11,432 nt of DNA from Ectocarpus siliculosus (GCA_000310025.1 FN649746.1:859750-871181); one strand, 5' to 3'. Positions 6,101-11,163 are shown, numbered from the stretch's first letter. Numbers and translations: made by a program. The notes: generated by a model not told the origin, from the sequence alone.

Positions 6101-8107
6101 AAAATGGTCCATCGTTGCAACCTGCTGTAAGTTTTTCGTCTCTCGAACCACACGCTGCTTTTGCCCTTTACCATAAATGGTATAACCAATGTACCGAAAC
6201 GTGAGCACAAGTTTTTCCCTTGCAAGTTCAGTTTGTTAGGAGACCAAATGAAACAGAGAGAGAGGCAGCAGAGAGAAAAAGTACCAAAGGGTGAACACAA
6301 CCATCACGTTTTTTTCTGTTGTCCTTTTTTGTTTGGTCATCCCATCATCCTTTTACGAAGTCATTTGTTGTAGAAATTAATAAAGAAGGGAGAGTGTCAC
6401 TCTGCCTCTTTTGGTGGTACTGTTGTCATTGCCCTGCCAGTGGGAGGGATACCCACGGCAGTCCAACTACCACACACCACAACCTTTCCATATGAAGACA
6501 CCCTACTACAAACTCGAGATATCAACCGTACCGAAACGTGAAAAACGTGAACACTTTTTTTTTTTTTCAGCGCGCGATCGAGGAGGAGGAAGAGGCCCGT
6601 CGAGCAGAAAAAGAGCTCGCCGCGGGCGGCGGAAAAAATAACGCCTCCGGCAAGGAAGAGGGCGGCAAGAGGAAACGCAAGGGTCGGCATCAGCAGCTCC
6701 TTGAGGAGTGGGACGACTTGGCCAACGAGGAACGACTGTGAGTGCTTGGTTCCTTCTGCGTGCGTGTAAAAATATGAGGATTGCGATGATTTGGCCAACG
6801 AGGTGCTTGGTTGGTTCCTCCTGCATGTATACTGCAGCTCCCATAGTAACATTCAGACACCTTGGTTTTTCCAACCACGTACTACTACCTGGAGTTGAAG
6901 ATCGTCCATCTGAAAGATCGGTGGTACCGAATGGAGAGGGAGAGCTGTGTCACAGAGTGTGTGCGTGAGGCGAGGAGTGAAGTTGGTGTGTCCAAGTGTC
7001 CAAGCGTCGAAAGAAGGAGTGCAACAAGCATGCCGTCCGTACTACAGGACGGTGGTGACCCCGGTATAGCGACCCCTGGTGGCAGTAGTGAAGGAATATG
7101 GTCACTATTCAGGACAAGTCGCTTTTAATGCCACCATTAGTGGACCGCCTTCGCGAGAAATTCAGTATTATAAGGAAATAGAACAGGGAGGGGGTACGCA
7201 GACCCTATTTCTAACCCTAACCCTAACCCCAACTCCCCGATTGTATGCATCATCCAACATGTTTACTTAGTCGAAAAAACGTGCGAAGGGGTACTGCTGT
7301 TAGTCTAGTCGGGGTGCTCCCGCGCGATTTATGGTCGCTGTGCATGGCATGTCGCTAAACCGGGCCAACCACTGCGTCTAGCTCCACGGGTGCGCTTGTT
7401 CGTATTTTCAGTGTACCTTTTGCTTGTGTCCTGTTTTCAGTGTGCCTTTTCGTTTGTTTCCTGTTTTCAATGTACCTTTTGCTTGTGTCCTGTTTTCAGT
7501 GTACCTTTTGCTTGTTTCCTGTTTTCAGTGTACCTTTGGCTTGTTTCCTGCGTACGGGGCCCGGGAAGGGGGGGAGGGGTTGCAAAGTGAGTGCTAGTGA
7601 GAAGTGCGTGTATGTTGTTCGAAGTGTCTCTATATAGTTGGTATCGACTTATTCAGCCAGTGTTCATGCACCGAGATAGATAACACGCTAGATAACACGC
7701 TATCCCCCGTCCCCCCCAGGTACAAAAAGCTCAGGAACAAGAAGTTGACACGCGAAGAGTACGACCATGAGCTCCGAAAACATTCGGGAAAGAACGCCTT
7801 TGGCGAGGAGGAGGAGGAGGAGGAGGACGCCGCTGCTGCTAACGCTAGCAGCGACGACGACGACGACGACAGCGGCGGCAAGCACGCCGGCGGCGGCAGC
7901 GGTAGCAGTACCCCGGCCTCGTCTAGCCGGGGGGCGACGGGGAAGTGGAAGGGCGCGACGGGGGCCCCGTGCCCGAAGCAGCGGACGTGGGGTACGGGGG
8001 GGGGCGCAAAGAGCGGCGGCCGCGGGGCGAGAGGGAGGGGCAGAGGGAGGGGCAGAGGTCGGGGGGGTAGGGGGAACAGCCGTGGGGAGGGACGAGGGGG
8101 GCGGTAG
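1..8107 (+). CDS. DDX55: DDX55/Spb4-type DEAD-box RNA helicase, C-terminal 372 residues, 8 exons, 5' partial
   Basis: ATP-dependent RNA helicase of the family that acts in the nucleolus on 60S ribosomal subunit precursors (known for yeast Spb4 and human DDX55). Coding segments are 1-129, 1513-1577, 1988-2074, 4117-4196, 4741-4875, 5601-5670, 6571-6737 and 7720-8107. All junctions are GT-AG and the frame stays open to TAG at 8105-8107. Visible in order: motif V ([11 protein letters not shown]), motif VI ([10 protein letters not shown]), the end of the second RecA domain, the Spb4-type C-terminal extension/DUF4217 (about residues 95-160 here, [10 protein letters not shown] to [10 protein letters not shown]), the DDX55-specific [11 protein letters not shown] segment, a basic linker with KRKRK, an [21 protein letters not shown] segment matching the end of the human protein, and an acidic/RGG tail. 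By my estimate the tail makes this about 100 residues longer than human DDX55 over the same part. The DUF4217 extension is shared with DDX10, DDX18 and DDX31, but the ADKAREK segment and the C-terminal KKLxxxKxTxEE segment favour DDX55/Spb4. Exon boundaries were inferred by reading frame and family resemblance, not transcript data. Confidence 0.93.
921..956. repeat. GTT-type trinucleotide microsatellite
   Basis: Five to six GTT units are interrupted by CTGCTT and followed by further GTTGTTGTCGTC. It lies in intron 1 and gives spurious valine-rich or threonine-rich open frames on either strand. Confidence 0.85.
1427..1460 (+). repeat. Dispersed repeat family R1, fragment in intron 1
   Basis: CATCGACCGCG at 1440-1450 followed directly by CTGACCAATG at 1451-1460 matches the copy at 8552-8580, except that 8 bases (ATAATCAG) present there are missing here. 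The preceding TGTGATTATTACTTG is a weaker match to the AATGTGAAGATAACAAC part of the family. Confidence 0.6.
1513..1577 (+). CDS. DDX55: DDX55 exon 2 (end of RecA-like domain 2)
   Basis: Encodes [17 protein letters not shown] then LANRK. This is the strand-helix that follows motif VI; human has SALVFLLPMEESYINFL. The acceptor is GCGCGCAG ending at 1512, and the first two bases complete the glycine codon begun in exon 1. The donor is AAAG|GTCCGT at 1577/1578, leaving phase 0. The exon is only 65 bases, so it is easily missed. Its last 18 bases plus donor are the first member of the degenerate tandem array that fills intron 2. Confidence 0.9.
1560..1985 (+). repeat. Degenerate tandem array seeded by the exon 2 3' end and splice donor
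   Basis: The exon 2 end with donor (CTCGCCAATCGAAAGGTCC, starting at 1563) recurs in degenerate form. The TCGAAAGG-equivalent position occurs at 1571, 1672, 1737, 1801, 1881 and 1948, giving spacings of 101, 65, 64, 80 and 67. The unit also contains GAGTTTGTAAACTATCGACG and CATACACACTTCC. The array runs from within exon 2 to just before the exon 3 acceptor. Confidence 0.8.
1578..1987 (+). other. DDX55: Intron 2
   Basis: 410-base intron, phase 0. Almost all of it is a degenerate tandem array derived from the exon 2 end and donor, described separately. It contains several decoy GT donors resembling the true one. Confidence 0.85.
1988..2074 (+). CDS. DDX55: DDX55 exon 3 (entry to C-terminal extension)
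   Basis: Encodes [20 protein letters not shown] followed by VKGMVKTDR. This aligns with the PLQEM...LKSMALADR stretch of human DDX55 that leads into the C-terminal extension. The acceptor is GCCGCAG at 1981-1987. The donor is AGG|GTGAGA at 2074/2075, phase 0. An earlier GT at 2055 (GGGTATGG) would drop the conserved MxxxDR end and was not chosen. Reading through the donor adds only a few residues before a stop at 2090. Confidence 0.9.
2105..2235. repeat. GA/CAGA-rich simple sequence tract
   Basis: Runs of GAGA, AGAGAGAA and CAGACAGA cover about 130 bases at the start of intron 3. Both-strand open frames here (Arg/Glu-rich or Ser/Leu-rich) are low-complexity artefacts. Confidence 0.85.
2587..2893. 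repeat. ~52-bp minisatellite, six units
   Basis: GATCCATCTT-like motifs begin at 2621, 2674, 2725, 2777, 2829 and 2883, spacings 53, 51, 52, 52 and 54. Between them come CGAGATTAATCTCGAGAGA and GAGCTCTAGAGA segments. Each unit carries short self-complementary words (CTCGAG, GAGCTC, ATTAAT). Confidence 0.85.
2992..3012. repeat. Perfect palindrome in intron 3
   Basis: GGGCTGTTGG and CCAACAGCCC are exact reverse complements separated by one T. It could form a short hairpin. No function can be assigned. Confidence 0.8.
3079..3300. mobile_element. Foldback/MITE-like element, copy A (intron 3)
   Basis: The left end (GTAAGAGGCGGAGAGATGGC from 3080) and the right end (GCCATCTCTCCGCCTCTTTA to 3298) are near-exact reverse complements. 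Weaker complementarity continues inward (GATTGCTCTACAACC against GGTTGTCAAGCAATT), so arms reach about 70 bases. The interior has a small hairpin at 3206-3226 (GCCACCA/TGGTGGC). There is no coding capacity and no clear target-site duplication. Its ~222-bp length and terminal inverted repeats suggest a non-autonomous DNA transposon; the class is inferred. Confidence 0.6.
3544..3850. repeat. 71-90-bp tandem array, about four degenerate units
   Basis: CACTCTTCACC-like unit starts lie at 3544, 3620, 3710 and 3781. Each is followed by CAGCAATGATRTTGCTG-like sequence, TATCACTTGTATGTATG and GTTGGTGACATGAT. A partial fifth copy of the last segment sits at 4048-4071 (TGTATATCGTTGGTGACATG), past the dispersed repeat copy. 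Confidence 0.75.
3926..4023 (-). repeat. Dispersed repeat family R1, inverted copy in intron 3
   Basis: This is the reverse complement of most of 8552-8653. Shared blocks are GCATTTTGTGTTTTCAA (3955-3971), CGCA..GAG.CTGACG (3973-3988), CAATGGTCAGC (3995-4005) and CGCGGTCGATG (4013-4023). The left part, with CCCAGGTC, is more diverged. Confidence 0.7.
4117..4196 (+). CDS. DDX55: DDX55 exon 4 (Spb4 C-terminal extension, first half)
   Basis: Encodes [20 protein letters not shown] then QCSFIF and the first two bases of an arginine codon (phase 2). This is the signature KAFxSFVRxYxxHxCxxIFR of DUF4217. The donor is AG|GTACTT at 4196/4197. The acceptor is GATAAAG ending at 4116. It has no pyrimidine tract, yet it is the only AG between the in-frame stop at 4087-4089 and the conserved residues. 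The last ~33 bases of this exon recur at 4256-4288 in the next intron. Confidence 0.9.
4256..4288 (+). repeat. Second copy of the exon 4 3' end, inside intron 4
   Basis: GGCTACAAAGAGCACCAGTG through CAGCTTCATTTTT repeats exon 4 bases 4162-4194 with about three differences, 94 bases downstream. The copy would encode [11 protein letters not shown] again. It is preceded by an acceptor-like ACAG but has lost the AG|GT donor (GAGGAA in its place), so it looks like a dead duplicate. Confidence 0.88.
4646..4739 (+). repeat. Dispersed repeat family R1, copy forming the intron 4 acceptor
   Basis: ATCGACCGCG at 4646-4655 and a 39-base block at 4701-4739 (centre TTTTTAATGTGAAGATAACA) match 8493-8502 and 8512-8550. 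The 39-base block differs at only two positions. The spacer between the two blocks is longer here. The CAACAACA end of the block plus G gives the splice acceptor of exon 5. Confidence 0.8.
4741..4875 (+). CDS. DDX55: DDX55 exon 5 (Spb4 C-terminal extension, second half)
   Basis: Its first base completes the arginine codon left by exon 4. It then encodes [20 protein letters not shown] and [20 protein letters not shown] and FTAIK. This matches the LKDLDFASLARGFALLRMPKMPEL region of human DDX55. The acceptor is AACAACAACAG at 4730-4740, within a dispersed repeat copy. The donor is AA|GTGTGT at 4875/4876, phase 2, splitting a lysine codon that the next exon completes as K-YADKAR. Confidence 0.93.
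4963..5117 (+). repeat. Partial tandem duplication in intron 5
   Basis: GGTACAACAGTAAGGGCT (4963-4980) and AGTACAGCAGTAAGGGCT (5064-5081) are each followed by a GGGATTTTTATGATTTTT-like block (5028-5047; 5097-5117). A third, shorter GTACAGCACAACAGTAGG lies at 4941-4958. Confidence 0.75.
5351..5457. mobile_element. Foldback element, copy B (intron 5), related to copy A
   Basis: TCAAAGTTCGATTGCTCC (from 5351) is largely the reverse complement of TGGATCAATCGAGCTTTT (ending 5457). The interior CAATGGTGGTTTTGGAAATG (5394-5413) resembles the reverse complement of the centre of copy A (3189-3218). It shares the AAAGxTCGATTGCTC motif with copies A and C. Outer ends are unclear. Confidence 0.45.
5601..5670 (+). 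CDS. DDX55: DDX55 exon 6 (ADKAREK segment)
   Basis: Its first base completes lysine. It then encodes [17 protein letters not shown] followed by DEENKQ. Spb4/DDX55 proteins carry an F/YxDKxREKxRQ segment just after the C-terminal extension, so this short exon is the best discriminator from DDX10 and DDX18. The acceptor is CTCACCCCAG at 5591-5600 and the donor is CAG|GTGCGA at 5670/5671, phase 0. The frame stays open after the donor to 5754, but that stretch (Trp/Val-rich from a GTTGGTGG repeat) does not resemble the family. Confidence 0.88.
5703..5786 (+). repeat. Direct duplication, 52-bp offset, in intron 6
   Basis: CATTGCAAGAAAGCGGACGT plus GTTGGTGGTGGTTG (5703-5736) recurs as CATTGAGAAAGCGTAAGTGT plus TGGTGGTGGTTG (5755-5786). 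The second copy creates a consensus-like GTAAGT at 5767, but an in-frame stop at 5752-5754 prevents its use from exon 6. Confidence 0.8.
5906..6123. mobile_element. Foldback/MITE-like element, copy C (intron 6)
   Basis: TGGACCACTTTTCAAA (5931-5946) is nearly the exact reverse complement of TTTGAAAAATGGTCCA (6097-6112), and the outer AGGTTGC (5906-5912) pairs with GCAACCT (6117-6123). Total length (~218 bp) is close to copy A, and GCGTAAGATG and AAAGCTGGATTGCTCCAC echo the left arm of A. The interior contains a short palindrome GCATCAATTGATGATGC (5997-6013). Confidence 0.5.
6413..6473. repeat. Stem-loop in intron 6
   Basis: CTGCCAGTGGG (6434-6444) pairs with CCCACGGCAG (6452-6461) around a 7-base loop, one base bulged. 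Outer GTGGTA (6414-6419) pairs with TACCAC (6468-6473). It may be a further foldback fragment. Confidence 0.6.
6571..6737 (+). CDS. DDX55: DDX55 exon 7 (charged linker)
   Basis: Encodes 55 residues plus two bases. It starts [20 protein letters not shown], then has a Gly/Asn/Ser-rich stretch, a basic KRKRK (about residues 221-225 of this partial protein, a possible nuclear signal), then [15 protein letters not shown]. The polar, coiled-coil-like composition is typical of the DDX55 C-terminus. The acceptor follows a long T run (TTTTTTTCAG at 6561-6570). The donor is CT|GTGAGT at 6737/6738, the best donor match in the gene, phase 2. Bases 6718-6729 plus downstream intron sequence recur at 6791-6802. 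Confidence 0.9.
6785..6822 (+). repeat. Second copy of the exon 7 3' end and donor region, inside intron 7
   Basis: GATGATTTGGCCAACGAG then GTGCTTGGTTGGTTCCTCCT repeats GACGACTTGGCCAACGAG (6712-6729) and the first intron bases (GTGCTTGGTTCCTTCTGC, 6742-6759). The GAACGACTGTGA section between them is deleted, so GAG|GTGCTT forms a new possible donor at 6803. Offset is 73 bases at TTGGCCAACGAG. Confidence 0.85.
7211..7230 (-). repeat. Short interstitial telomere-like tract
   Basis: CTAACCCTAACCCTAACCCC is about three CCCTAA units, the TTAGGG type on the other strand. It lies deep inside intron 7, so it is interstitial, not terminal. Confidence 0.7.
7412..7551 (+). repeat. 29-bp minisatellite of acceptor-like units
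   Basis: Five units begin at 7412, 7441, 7471, 7500 and 7529 with TGTACCTTTTGCTTGTGTCC, and most end TGTTTTCAG. Each unit is pyrimidine-rich and ends in CAG, resembling a 3' splice site. The last unit decays into GCGTACGG. The array is 170 bases upstream of the exon 8 acceptor. Confidence 0.9.
7720..8107 (+). CDS. DDX55: DDX55 exon 8, terminal exon with acidic and RGG tail
   Basis: Its first base completes the leucine codon. [20 protein letters not shown] matches the LLKKLKKGKITEEEFEKGLL end of human DDX55. Beyond it lies a low-complexity extension: seven Glu plus Asp, an Ala/Asn/Ser spacer, six Asp, a Gly/Ser-rich region, then about 30 residues of RG/RGG repeats (343-372 here) up to TAG at 8105-8107. 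The acceptor is CCCCCCCAG ending at 7719. The tail is written in repetitive DNA, including GAG and GAC codon runs and a 12-base unit repeated exactly at 8031-8054. RGG tails bind RNA and are arginine-methylated in other nucleolar proteins; that role here is inference. Confidence 0.92.
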
Positions 8108-8511
8108 ACCGGGACGTTAGGTGCCGTAGTATCGGATGTGGATGTTTTGTCGTGACGATGAAGGATTGCCAGCTGCGCACGTGTGGCGTCGGTTGTTTTT
8201 GCCTCTTCCCGAACCCGTTTTGTGGTGTCATGGTTGCTGCTCTTGTCGGAGGCCGTACTGTGCGTTGCCGCTGTTTGGGGTTGCTTTCTTATACTTGCGT
8301 AATTGGTGTGAAAGGAGAAAGGTTAGGGACGGAGGAAGGACAAACAGCAGTGTTGACCCCGCCCCCATCCCCATTCCTCTATCGTTGTGGTCACCTCTTC
8401 GTCCGGGTAGATTATTGATTCTTCGCTCGGGGTCCGTTTTCTTTGTTGTTCGCGGCGTAACCTGTGATCTCTCATGTGTTTTAGTGCTTTGCATCGACCG
8501 CGATATGCAGA
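8108..8511 (+). other. Presumed 3' UTR and downstream flank of the helicase gene
   Basis: About 400 bases after the stop codon with no supported gene. It is GT/GC-mixed, with no AATAAA on the + strand that I can see, so the polyadenylation site cannot be placed. Open frames here overlap each other on both strands and match nothing I recognise. Confidence 0.4.
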
Positions 8512-8653
8512 GAGAACGGAACGGTTTTTAATGTGAAGATAACAACAACAACATCGACCGCGATAATCAGCTGACCAATGAGAATTCGTCAGACTCGGTG
8601 CGATTGAAAACACAAAATGCTTCTTACATGCCATGATCTGGGAGCCCTCGTGT
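8512..8653 (+). repeat. Dispersed repeat family R1, longest copy in window
   Basis: It links the segments seen separately elsewhere: GAACGG...AATGTGAAGATAAC (shared with 4701-4739), CATCGACCGCG and CTGACCAATG (shared with 1440-1460), and the block to about 8653 shared in inverse with 3926-4023. A 14-base direct repeat CATCGACCGCGATA lies at 8492-8505 and 8552-8565. There is no coding capacity and no terminal inverted repeat that I can see. Confidence 0.75.
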
Positions 8654-9747
8654 GTGTGGAGGGGGGGATTGGGATGGAATTGCCTTGGAAACCTTGGAGG
8701 CGTTGTGTACCATCCATCGTGGTGGGTGGGGGTATCAGGTTGGGATACAGCACTTGAAATACATGGGGTAAACACGGCTGCTGTTTGGTGTGTGTGTCCT
8801 ATTTGACGGCAAGGTGGGGTTGTTTATTCGTGGCCCAAATAACGCTGAGGGACCCAGGGGGCGGGGATGCCTCGTTTTCGCCTCCAGGACAGGAGGAGAA
8901 CAGCTTTCAGAGCAAAGGTTGGGCCGGACCCACGCATGGCGGGTGGGTCGGCGCCGCAAGACACCACCTCAGTCGAGTTGTCGATCGGATGTTTGTCAAC
9001 TTTTGTTTTCTTGTAATCCCTTTTCTCCTTGACGTCGGGGACCTTTACAGCTTTCTTTCGGCAAACTTGCACGGAATAACGATTATAGTAACCAATGATG
9101 ATGCAAGACTTGTTACATGTAGGAGCCATGGACTGGGATACGTGGGAAATAGCAGTGCTGCTGTGGGTGGATCATGACGTCGACACCAAGCAGGGATGAT
9201 GCTGGAGCAACTAACAGAGATGCGGGCACAGGGGGGAGGCCAAAACGGAAGAGTAAGAGTCGATTTTGGGAAGGCCGAACTTTTTTCCCCCCTCTTCTTC
9301 GCACGCGGTGGTCAGCACCACCTTCTGGTCGCACGCGCTGCACATTTCACACACTTGCGCCTGCCTGTTGTGTCCAGCTGGTCGATATATAGTCAATTCT
9401 TGTTGTGGTGGGTGTGCGCTGCTCTCATTGACCGTGCGTGCTGCCGGTGACGTGCATCAAGGTTGTTGTACATATCGACTTACTGAGTCTGTTTGAGCCT
9501 TGTTAGCGCACTCCACCGTGTGCAACGAGCGATTTCTTCCTAGCCCTCCTGAACGTGTCATCATCCATGCACGCACATGGCTATCCAAAGCACACTCCGT
9601 TCCGGGTTACAGGTCTTTTTACGTGAAGAGGGATTTGGAGCGTTTCATACATGGATGGCTGATTTTTCCAATTTTTCTACTTGCAAAATGGAAAACTTAA
9701 GTGTGTCCCAAAAATAAATATGGAAGCGGGAGTAGATTCCAGAAGAA
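8654..9747. other. Intergenic region with no supported gene
   Basis: About 1.1 kb in which I find no recognisable protein, RNA gene or array. A frame at 9196-9450 begins MMLEQLTEMRAQGGG, which is coding-like for about 25 residues and then becomes low quality. It lacks family resemblance and was not called. Confidence 0.4.
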
Positions 9748-9768
9748 ATTGGAAACGAGGTTTCCAAT
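9748..9768. repeat. Perfect short palindrome
   Basis: ATTGGAAAC and GTTTCCAAT are exact reverse complements separated by GAG. The surrounding ~150 bases are rich in GGAAA/TTTCC words. Confidence 0.75.
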
Positions 9769-9924
9769 CTTTTTCCTTCGAAGTTGCTTCGCACAAAGTT
9801 CTCTGATTTGGAAACGTGTTAAAACTTGGGGAAAAACACCTTGGAACGCCTCCTCTTAGTACGCTCGCTGCTGGTACTACGTACTACTGACGACGAATCA
9901 CCAATTTGATGGAAATCCCAGGAG

Positions 9925-10015
9925 TTTGATAGTAGAATCGGAATCAAGCTTTAGACTATTAAATAGTCAGCACTGGTTAGTCTAACGTCTTGATTTTGGA
10001 TGCTATAAAAGTTGT
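9925..10015. mobile_element. Foldback element with inner palindrome
   Basis: AATCAAGCTTTAGACTA (from 9942) is nearly the reverse complement of TTAGTCTAACGTCTTGATT (9978-9996), with weaker pairing continuing outward (TTTGATAGT against GCTATAAAAG). Nested inside is the exact palindrome GACTAT-TAA-ATAGTC (9954-9968). TATAAAAG at 10004-10011 falls in the right arm. Confidence 0.5.
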
Positions 10016-10026
10016 CGTGGGGTTCG

Positions 10027-10135
10027 ATGACATCACTTCCGCTCCCCTCGCCAGAGCGCAGCAAGTTCCACAAGGTGGACCCCCGCCGCACTGGAGTGAA
10101 GTTCACAAAAAACCGCCTCCTGCGGCCTTGTTGGT
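10027..10135 (+). CDS. Weak candidate first exon of an unknown gene
   Basis: An ATG at 10027 opens a frame MTSLPLPSPERSKFHKVDPR then RTGVKFTKNRLLRPC, basic and with little low-complexity sequence, ending at a good donor TTG|GTATGT near 10135. Without splicing the frame stops at 10180-10182. A TATAAAAG lies at 10004-10011, but only 23 bases upstream of the ATG, too close for it to drive a transcript including this ATG. A plausible acceptor (TTTTACGCAG) ends at about 10349. I recognise no family and cannot assemble a convincing second exon. Confidence 0.18.
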
Positions 10136-10182
10136 ATGTATGTAACCCCATCCACAATCTACCGCTTCTTCCTCAGCGATGA

Positions 10183-11142
10183 CCGCGCCTTGTGCCCGGC
10201 GAGGAAACACCAACACGTGCGGCGCCCCTCCCCCCACAACAGCAGTCAAGTAATCAGTTATTGTTGCTACGCATGTTATAAGAGCCCCGGCCTCAACTCA
10301 AGTCTCATTTATTTTGGCTAATCAATTTTCTTATTTGTTTTACGCAGGCAGGGAGCCCACGAGAGGTAGGTTCTGGTGGGGGTGCCGTAGCGGCCATCGT
10401 GTCTAGTCTGTTCTCAGGGAGACTTTCAACACGACGACACGATTGGTTTCACTCTGAGGAATATGAAATCGAACGGGTTTCTTTTCCCGAAAAACGTTTG
10501 GACTCCGGGGTCTCCTGGCTTCACCAGGAAAATAATCATCAGTTATTTTACCGCACAGGGTGCTTCGTATATCGTGTCTTACCGATCCGAGTCTCAATCT
10601 TCGGAATACACATTATTATTACATACCGAACCCGCAGAATATAGAAGTACGAAGAAAAAAGTGTTTCGCGCAGTCCAGTACACACGGCCACAAAAAAGCG
10701 GAAATGATGCCTGCCTGCATCCTCCTACCTTGTCCCGTGTTTACCCGCAACACGGAGCAACCAAACACGCTTATTCGCTCCGCCAAGCCAGTACGTTGAA
10801 AACAGCCAACGGCAACCCGGCTGACTCTAGCGGTCCCTGCGGTGATATATACATATATGTATTCCACCCTTCCCGTGGACCTAAAACTTCTAAAAGTCTT
10901 AAGCCACCAAGCAAACCTGTTCTCCAAGAAAAAACTTTATTTTCTCGTCGCGCGGTAACTGACCCCCCGGGGCGGGGCGTTCGTTCCTCGCGGAGTTACA
11001 AACAAATATCTTACTTATCGCAGCAACGAGCCAAGGCGATTTCGCAGTAGCACCACTAACAACATCAAATACGACAACACGAAACTGCAACACGGCACTA
11101 CCGCCCACGATGCTCCCGGCGACCATCACAAGTGGAACTTAC
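10183..11142. other. Right-hand region with no supported gene
   Basis: Holds a 195-codon open frame (10463-11050, +) with no recognisable domain, and an AATAAA on the minus strand near 10937-10942. Frames of this length also occur by chance in intron 1 of the helicase, so length alone does not support a gene. A TATATACATATATG tract lies at about 10845-10860. Confidence 0.3.
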
Positions 11143-11163
11143 GACGTACGTACGTACTACGTC
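11143..11163. repeat. ACGT-type near-palindromic repeat
   Basis: GACGTACGTACGTACTACGTC is a short run of ACGT/GTAC units, close to self-complementary. A second small inverted repeat, TCTTCAG-C-CTGAAGA, follows at 11168-11182. Confidence 0.6.

Larger units (their letters stand above)
5671..6570 (+). other. DDX55: Intron 6
   Basis: 900-base intron, phase 0. It contains a 32-bp direct duplication (5703-5786), a foldback element (5906-6123), a stem-loop (6413-6473) and three copies of a GTACCGAAACGTGA-like motif. The last copy runs into the T tract of the 3' splice site. Confidence 0.85.
6738..7719 (+). other. DDX55: Intron 7
   Basis: 982-base intron, phase 2. It contains a second copy of the exon 7 end (from about 6785), a short palindrome CCGTCC/GGACGG (7032-7052), a telomere-like CCCTAA tract (7211-7230), a 29-bp minisatellite (7412-7551) and a C-rich acceptor. 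Confidence 0.85.

Noticed and set aside
7390-7637. Frames with repeated [12 protein letters not shown]-like peptides suggestive of a membrane protein
   Set aside because: They are translations of the 29-bp minisatellite inside intron 7.
7604-7719. Extension of the last coding frame upstream to 7604 as a separate 167-residue protein
   Set aside because: The bases before 7720 are intron sequence ending in CCCCCCCAG; the upstream residues do not resemble the family, whereas joining to exon 7 restores it.
7630-8231. Ala/Thr-, Ser- and Pro-rich frames overlapping the last exon on both strands
   Set aside because: They are shadows of the GAG/GAC/RGG repeats; only the frame joining exon 7 continues the DDX55 family sequence.
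10004-10011. TATAAAAG as a promoter TATA box
   Set aside because: It lies within the arm of a foldback element and only 23 bases before the candidate ATG, so it is not supported as a core promoter.
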